The translations under genes and the position numbers were made by a program. 9,195 bases of DNA from an uncultured Clostridia bacterium (lineage in GTDB: Bacteria > Bacillota > Clostridia > Christensenellales > Pumilibacteraceae), in assembly GCA_934277845.1 (NCBI GenBank), contig CAKQVV010000063.1, positions 1 to 9,195 on the forward strand, read 5' to 3'. This document shows, in pieces, positions 5,576 through 9,195 of this stretch. The notes beneath the pieces were generated by a model, which searched no databases, was not told where the DNA came from, and saw nothing but the letters and a program-made list of their open reading frames with translations. Every line of letters starts with the position of its first letter. Position 1 is the stretch's first letter.

Positions 5576-6553
5576 TTAGTATTCTTCCTTGATTTTCGCA
5601 ACGAAATTATTAAATTCATCCAATACTTTTCTTGGGGATCTGATTTTCACTTTACCTTGCGTTCCGACAATCCACGCAAAAAGCGTTTTTGACACTTGAA
5701 CGCTTACGTCAACGGAATATACGTTGTCATCAACCTTGCGTATCCGTATATCGTCGCCGAACCTGTCAAACATATCCGAAAGTATGCTCGGCTCGAACAA
5801 CAGCGTTACGTTGCAAAGCTCCCCTCCAAACATAGAGAACACTTGCTTTCTGTATTCGTCGGTGTTGAACTTTTCATATTCGGGGTGCGGCTCGCGCTCG
5901 GTTTCATCCACCTTTACGTCGTCCATTTTGTCAAGGCGATACGTTACAAGATCCGCATACCCGTTAGAAAAACATAGTAAATAATAATTATCCTTATTCC
6001 ACACCATATAGGCAGGACTGACAACGTATCTCTTGCCATCTTTCCTATACACCTTTTTATGCTTGTCGTCGTAGTCGAAATACAGGAACGATATTTTCTT
6101 GTTCTCGTTGATAGCTCTTTCTATTGAGTCCACGTTGTATATAAGAGAACTGCTCCCCTTTCTGCTTTTTTCAAACGAAATAATGTGCTTTGATACACTC
6201 TCCGCCTGATGAGAACACAGAAAGCTCGAAAGCCTTTCTACAAGTGCTTTCTTTTGCGTAGCCGGGAGTTTTGAAGCGTTGACCGCGTCTGCAAGCATAA
6301 CTACTTCCGCAGTTTCTATCGGACGGCTTACAACGTAATAATAGTAATACTTTTTCTTGTAGGACAACACCTCATATCCATATTCATTTAATACGGCTAT
6401 GTCGTCTGCAATCACCTTACGCATTACGCTTATCCCACGCTTTGCAAGTTCTTCCCTTATCTCGTCTGCGTTCATTGCGTGGTTTTCATCGGTGTTCTTG
6501 CTTAAAATATCCCACAAAAGAAGCAGTTTGATTTTGTTGTTTTCGTTAGCCAT
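5576..6553 (-). CDS. WYL-domain transcriptional regulator
   Basis: 325 residues with the standard three-part layout. Residues 1-75 form a DeoR-like winged HTH (MNADEIREELAKRGISVMRK, DDIAVLNEYGYEV). The WYL domain (about 141-215) carries the ISFLYFDYDDKHKK strand, SPAYMVWNKDNYYLL and TYRLDKM. The WCX extension (about 245-325) begins NVTLLFEP. WYL proteins sense ligands, often nucleic acid or nucleotide, and control genes in defence systems, DNA repair and mobile elements; the target here is unknown. ATG at 6553 has AGGAG at 6563-6559, a short 5-nt spacer. The gene has its own terminator, and neighbours on both sides run the same way. I see no convincing promoter in the 86-bp gap upstream, so it may be read from further up. 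Confidence 0.9.
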   Translation of the reverse strand: MANENNKIKLLLLWDILSKNTDENHAMNADEIREELAKRGISVMRKVIADDIAVLNEYGYEVLSYKKKYYYYYVVSRPIETAEVVMLADAVNASKLPATQKKALVERLSSFLCSHQAESVSKHIISFEKSRKGSSSLIYNVDSIERAINENKKISFLYFDYDDKHKKVYRKDGKRYVVSPAYMVWNKDNYYLLCFSNGYADLVTYRLDKMDDVKVDETEREPHPEYEKFNTDEYRKQVFSMFGGELCNVTLLFEPSILSDMFDRFGDDIRIRKVDDNVYSVDVSVQVSKTLFAWIVGTQGKVKIRSPRKVLDEFNNFVAKIKEEY

Positions 6554-6592
6554 ATCCGCTCCTGTAAATTAAAATATCGCCTTTTAGAATTT

Positions 6593-6622
6593 GAGCCGTC
6601 CGCATTTGACTACGAACGGCTC
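6593..6622 (-). terminator. 12-bp hairpin after the surface-protein gene
   Basis: GAGCCGTTCGTA (6622-6611) pairs fully with TGCGGACGGCTC (6604-6593) across a GTCAAA loop in minus-strand RNA, using three G-U pairs. These would be mismatches on the plus strand, so the RNA is read on minus. It lies 17 nt after the surface-protein stop. There is no proper U tract, so it may be an inefficient terminator, a 3'-end stabiliser, or a 5' structure of the WYL mRNA. Confidence 0.55.
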
Positions 6623-6639
6623 GTTGTTATTATGCCATC

Positions 6640-9195
6640 TTATTTCTTCTTAGTAAACAATGCTTTGATTTTTGCTCCGAGAGTATTGAAGAAGTTTCCG
6701 ATTGCCGTAAAGCCTTTCTTCAAAGCAACGCCCAAGTCTGCAAACGTCTTTTTCTTGACTGCAAACCAGAAGATTGCAAATCCGCCGATTCCTGCAAGCA
6801 GCACCGAACCGATTACGATACCTGCAATCGCGCCGCCCGAAAGTCCTTTCTTTGCCGCGGGAGCATCTTCATACACAGCCGTAAGGGTTTTTTCTGCTGA
6901 TACTGTAAATTTATAACTCTTTTCGGTGCTGACGATTTCTCCGCTTTCGTCTTTCCAGCCTTTGAATACTTTGCCTTCTTTATCTTCTGCCGTTACGGTT
7001 ACGCTTTCGCCATATTTTGCCGTAGGCGCGCTCGACGTTCCGTCTGTCACCGTTATATTGTAAATAATATCATCAAACAAAGCAGTCAATACAACGTCCT
7101 TTTCGGGCATAGTGAACGTAATTTCCTGTTTCATTACGTCCGCCGCAGGAATGGTAACGCCTTCATAAACCCATTTCTTGAACGACTTGCCCGTAGGTAT
7201 CGTAACTGTCACGGTAACGCTTGTTCCGCTTTTGTGTTTGGTAACGGTTTCGCCGTTGCCGTCAACAACGGTAACAGTATTCAGTCTTACGTGAACGGCA
7301 ACAGAATTGCTTGCTGCGGTGGTAGTGGTTGCTTTATAGCGAACGTAATACGTTCCTTCGGCAAGACCGGTTGTTTCAGTATCCGTACAAGGTTTGGGTG
7401 AAGTGAACTCCGTATCGGTGGAGTATTCCATATCGGCGGTCGTTCCCGTTATCTTGCCGTCCGTTGCGCCTTCATCCGACGGAGCAATGCCTTTCAATCC
7501 CGAAGGCGGAGTTTTTGTGCCTTGGACAATTTTAAACGTCTTTGAAACAGGAGCAGTGATTTGATAATTTCCGCCGTCCTTATCACTTACAGTCATCGTT
7601 GCCGTACCGATTTCTTTGTTGCGTTCATAAGACACAGAATATTCGCTTGCGTCTAATACGCTTAACGAAACTTTATCCTTGACGGTATGCGAAGGCGTAA
7701 TGGCGTAACCCGTATATTCATACGTATCTTTTTCAATCGTTAACTCCACTTCAATAGGACGTCGTGCGATTTCCCATTCAACCGTTTTCGGCGCAGTCGT
7801 TCCGTCAGACCATTTATAACCTATCTTAAGAGTCAGTGTTGCCGTATATTTTCCTGCATATATTTTTCTGCCGTTCTGTACGGTATAGGCTACGTTTGCA
7901 GGAATTCCGTCTTGCTCAGATTTGTTGAAAACAAGCCCTTTAATTCCTTCAGGACAATCAACGAGCGTACCCGAAACGATGTCATATTTGGCATTTTCAA
8001 AGCCTACAGTCATTCCGTAATTTGTCGTTTTCAATGTACCGACAGGGATTTCTATCCACAAGGATTCAGCCTTCGCTTCCGTAGGTGTTCCGCTTATGGT
8101 AATCGTCATTTCGGTTGCACCTGCCGCAACGTCCGCTTTCGCCTTTGCGGAAAGACCTTTCGGCATATTCCTGAACCACGCCGTTACGTCCGTATCTTTT
8201 GCAATCGCTTTGAAATTGTCGCCCGTAAGCGTAAGTTTTACATCTTGTTCCGTCAAAACCGCGTCCGTAATTCCGCTTATCGTAACGTCGTCCGCAACGG
8301 CAGAGGCAACCGTGGTATCGCCGTAAACGAAACGCCACAAACTAAGACCGTATTTTCCGAATGGATCATATTTGAATATCCCTGACCCTGCTGTTGTTTC
8401 ATCGCCTTTTGTTCCGGCTTCCACATTTGTATTCATTCCGAGTTTTGCACAAATAGGCACAGTATAAAAGGTGCTTGCGAATGTTATGCTGCCTCCTGTT
8501 GCTAAATCAAATATATGATTCTCACTGTTCCATATTGCGGGATAACTTCCCTTAAGATAAACCATAGAACTACCCAACAGCTCCAAAAAGGCTTCTTCTC
8601 CGCACGAAAAGACTTTTTCTCGTGATTCTGCCGTTACCACGCTATTTTTTATAGTTATTTTTTGATTGCCTGAGCTTACAAAAGCAGCAGTACCGCTTTT
8701 GTCAACAGAAGACATAATTTTTACGGTACTATCTGTAATCTCAATTCCGGTATGATTTGTAGGTGGAGAATTATAACGACTGTAAAGTCCGTAAAAACCC
8801 CCGTTTACTTCGACGTTTGCATTATCGTGTATCTTGATAGCGCCTTTTTCTGACAAAATTCCCCGAGACGCGCCTCCGTTAATGAAATCAACGGTTACCT
8901 TTCCCGAACCGGAAATATCTATAACACCATTTTGGGCATAGATACCATACTGTTGCCACGTGTCCTCACCTACATTTGTCAGTATTTTTTTCTCACCCTT
9001 TCCGGACAGTATGATATCTCCGCGATATGTTAACATCGCTCCGGTTTTAGCTTCAATATCAAGTGTCGCGATCCCTTCTACTTTGATAGAACCATTACTT
9101 GAAAGAAGCCCGATACTTTTTTTACCGTAAAATGAGTTGATGTTAATGGAAATGTTGCCGCTGTTTATGGTCATGCCGTTCGAGGCACTAATACC
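6640..9195 (-). CDS. Large mosaic cell-surface protein, C-terminal 851 residues
   Basis: The frame is open to the window edge; an ATG at 9174 is internal (seven more in-frame codons lie upstream), so the true start and any signal peptide are outside. Numbering from that Met, residues about 1-270 are short Gly/Asn/Ile-rich repeats (GIYAQNGVIDISGSGKV-type turns) typical of a right-handed beta-helix. Next come Ig-like beta domains, including a WEIARRPIEVELTI segment with YEYTGYAITP, a PPSGLKGIAPSDEGATDGKI module, and two InlB/Flg_new-type repeats, each built as V-T-V ... GKxFKxW ... T-A-x-(F/Y). The C-terminus has one membrane helix (about 780-805; GGAIAGIVIGSVLLAGIGGF) and a 39-residue Lys-rich tail. 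There is no LPXTG motif, so it is membrane-anchored with the beta-rich part outside. It is probably an adhesin or surface-exposed protein; the ligand is unknown. No catalytic motif is seen. Confidence 0.85.
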   Translation of the reverse strand, partial: GISASNGMTINSGNISININSFYGKKSIGLLSSNGSIKVEGIATLDIEAKTGAMLTYRGDIILSGKGEKKILTNVGEDTWQQYGIYAQNGVIDISGSGKVTVDFINGGASRGILSEKGAIKIHDNANVEVNGGFYGLYSRYNSPPTNHTGIEITDSTVKIMSSVDKSGTAAFVSSGNQKITIKNSVVTAESREKVFSCGEEAFLELLGSSMVYLKGSYPAIWNSENHIFDLATGGSITFASTFYTVPICAKLGMNTNVEAGTKGDETTAGSGIFKYDPFGKYGLSLWRFVYGDTTVASAVADDVTISGITDAVLTEQDVKLTLTGDNFKAIAKDTDVTAWFRNMPKGLSAKAKADVAAGATEMTITISGTPTEAKAESLWIEIPVGTLKTTNYGMTVGFENAKYDIVSGTLVDCPEGIKGLVFNKSEQDGIPANVAYTVQNGRKIYAGKYTATLTLKIGYKWSDGTTAPKTVEWEIARRPIEVELTIEKDTYEYTGYAITPSHTVKDKVSLSVLDASEYSVSYERNKEIGTATMTVSDKDGGNYQITAPVSKTFKIVQGTKTPPSGLKGIAPSDEGATDGKITGTTADMEYSTDTEFTSPKPCTDTETTGLAEGTYYVRYKATTTTAASNSVAVHVRLNTVTVVDGNGETVTKHKSGTSVTVTVTIPTGKSFKKWVYEGVTIPAADVMKQEITFTMPEKDVVLTALFDDIIYNITVTDGTSSAPTAKYGESVTVTAEDKEGKVFKGWKDESGEIVSTEKSYKFTVSAEKTLTAVYEDAPAAKKGLSGGAIAGIVIGSVLLAGIGGFAIFWFAVKKKTFADLGVALKKGFTAIGNFFNTLGAKIKALFTKKK

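Noticed and set aside
7912..8385. 157-aa plus-strand frame in the surface-protein region
   Set aside because: Arg/Phe-rich shadow of the minus-strand beta-domain coding sequence; no start signal.
9172..9174. ATG at 9174 as start of the surface protein
   Set aside because: The frame continues to the window edge with the same repeat-like sequence (GISASNG) and no signal peptide follows the ATG, so it is internal.
1..9195. CRISPR array, tRNA, rRNA, insertion sequence or att site
   Set aside because: No regularly spaced repeats, cloverleaf with CCA end, transposase motifs or paired direct repeats could be recognised on either strand by reading.

Overview
All supported genes lie on the minus strand, so transcription runs from position 9195 towards position 1. 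The window suggests a gut-type Clostridia/Firmicutes genome. This is inferred from strong AGGAGG ribosome binding sites, moderate GC, intrinsic terminators with U tracts, a Gram-positive-style surface protein, and gene types typical of Firmicutes integrative and conjugative elements (ICEs). No integrase, relaxase, att site, rRNA, tRNA, IS or CRISPR is visible, so membership of an ICE is inferred from gene content only.

Layout in transcription order. (1) 9195-6640: the C-terminal 851 residues of a large mosaic surface protein, ending in one membrane helix and a basic cytoplasmic tail. (2) 6622-6593: a 12-bp hairpin. (3) 6553-5576: a WYL-domain transcriptional regulator, closed by a clear terminator at 5555-5526. 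(4) 5464-5379: a consensus promoter and a TGAAC-N5-GTTCA palindrome, then a LexA-type self-cleaving repressor (5379-4780) with all catalytic residues. (5) 4623-4432: a 63-aa protein with two CxxC pairs. (6) 4430-4144: a roughly 290-nt leader with very short ORFs, two intrinsic-terminator hairpins in tandem and a hairpin touching the next ribosome binding site. It looks like a transcription/translation attenuator. (7) 4143-3709: a small sigma-70 region 4-like protein. (8) A 29-codon ORF that may or may not be real. (9) 3607-3248: a small HTH protein. (10) 3251-1: the first ~1084 residues of a giant protein, coupled by a TTGA overlap. It carries a MutS domain I-like module, an acidic linker and an N6-adenine DNA methyltransferase motif I. 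Family knowledge predicts a helicase beyond the window edge.

Taken together, 6553-3248 is a compact control block (WYL regulator, LexA-like repressor, Cys4 protein, attenuator, sigma-like factor, HTH protein) ahead of a large DNA-modification protein. A plausible reading is that DNA damage (through LexA self-cleavage) and a translation-linked signal (through the attenuator) govern an accessory element. That reading is inference. The strongest observation is the 4430-4144 leader, where several mutually exclusive pairings can be read from the sequence.
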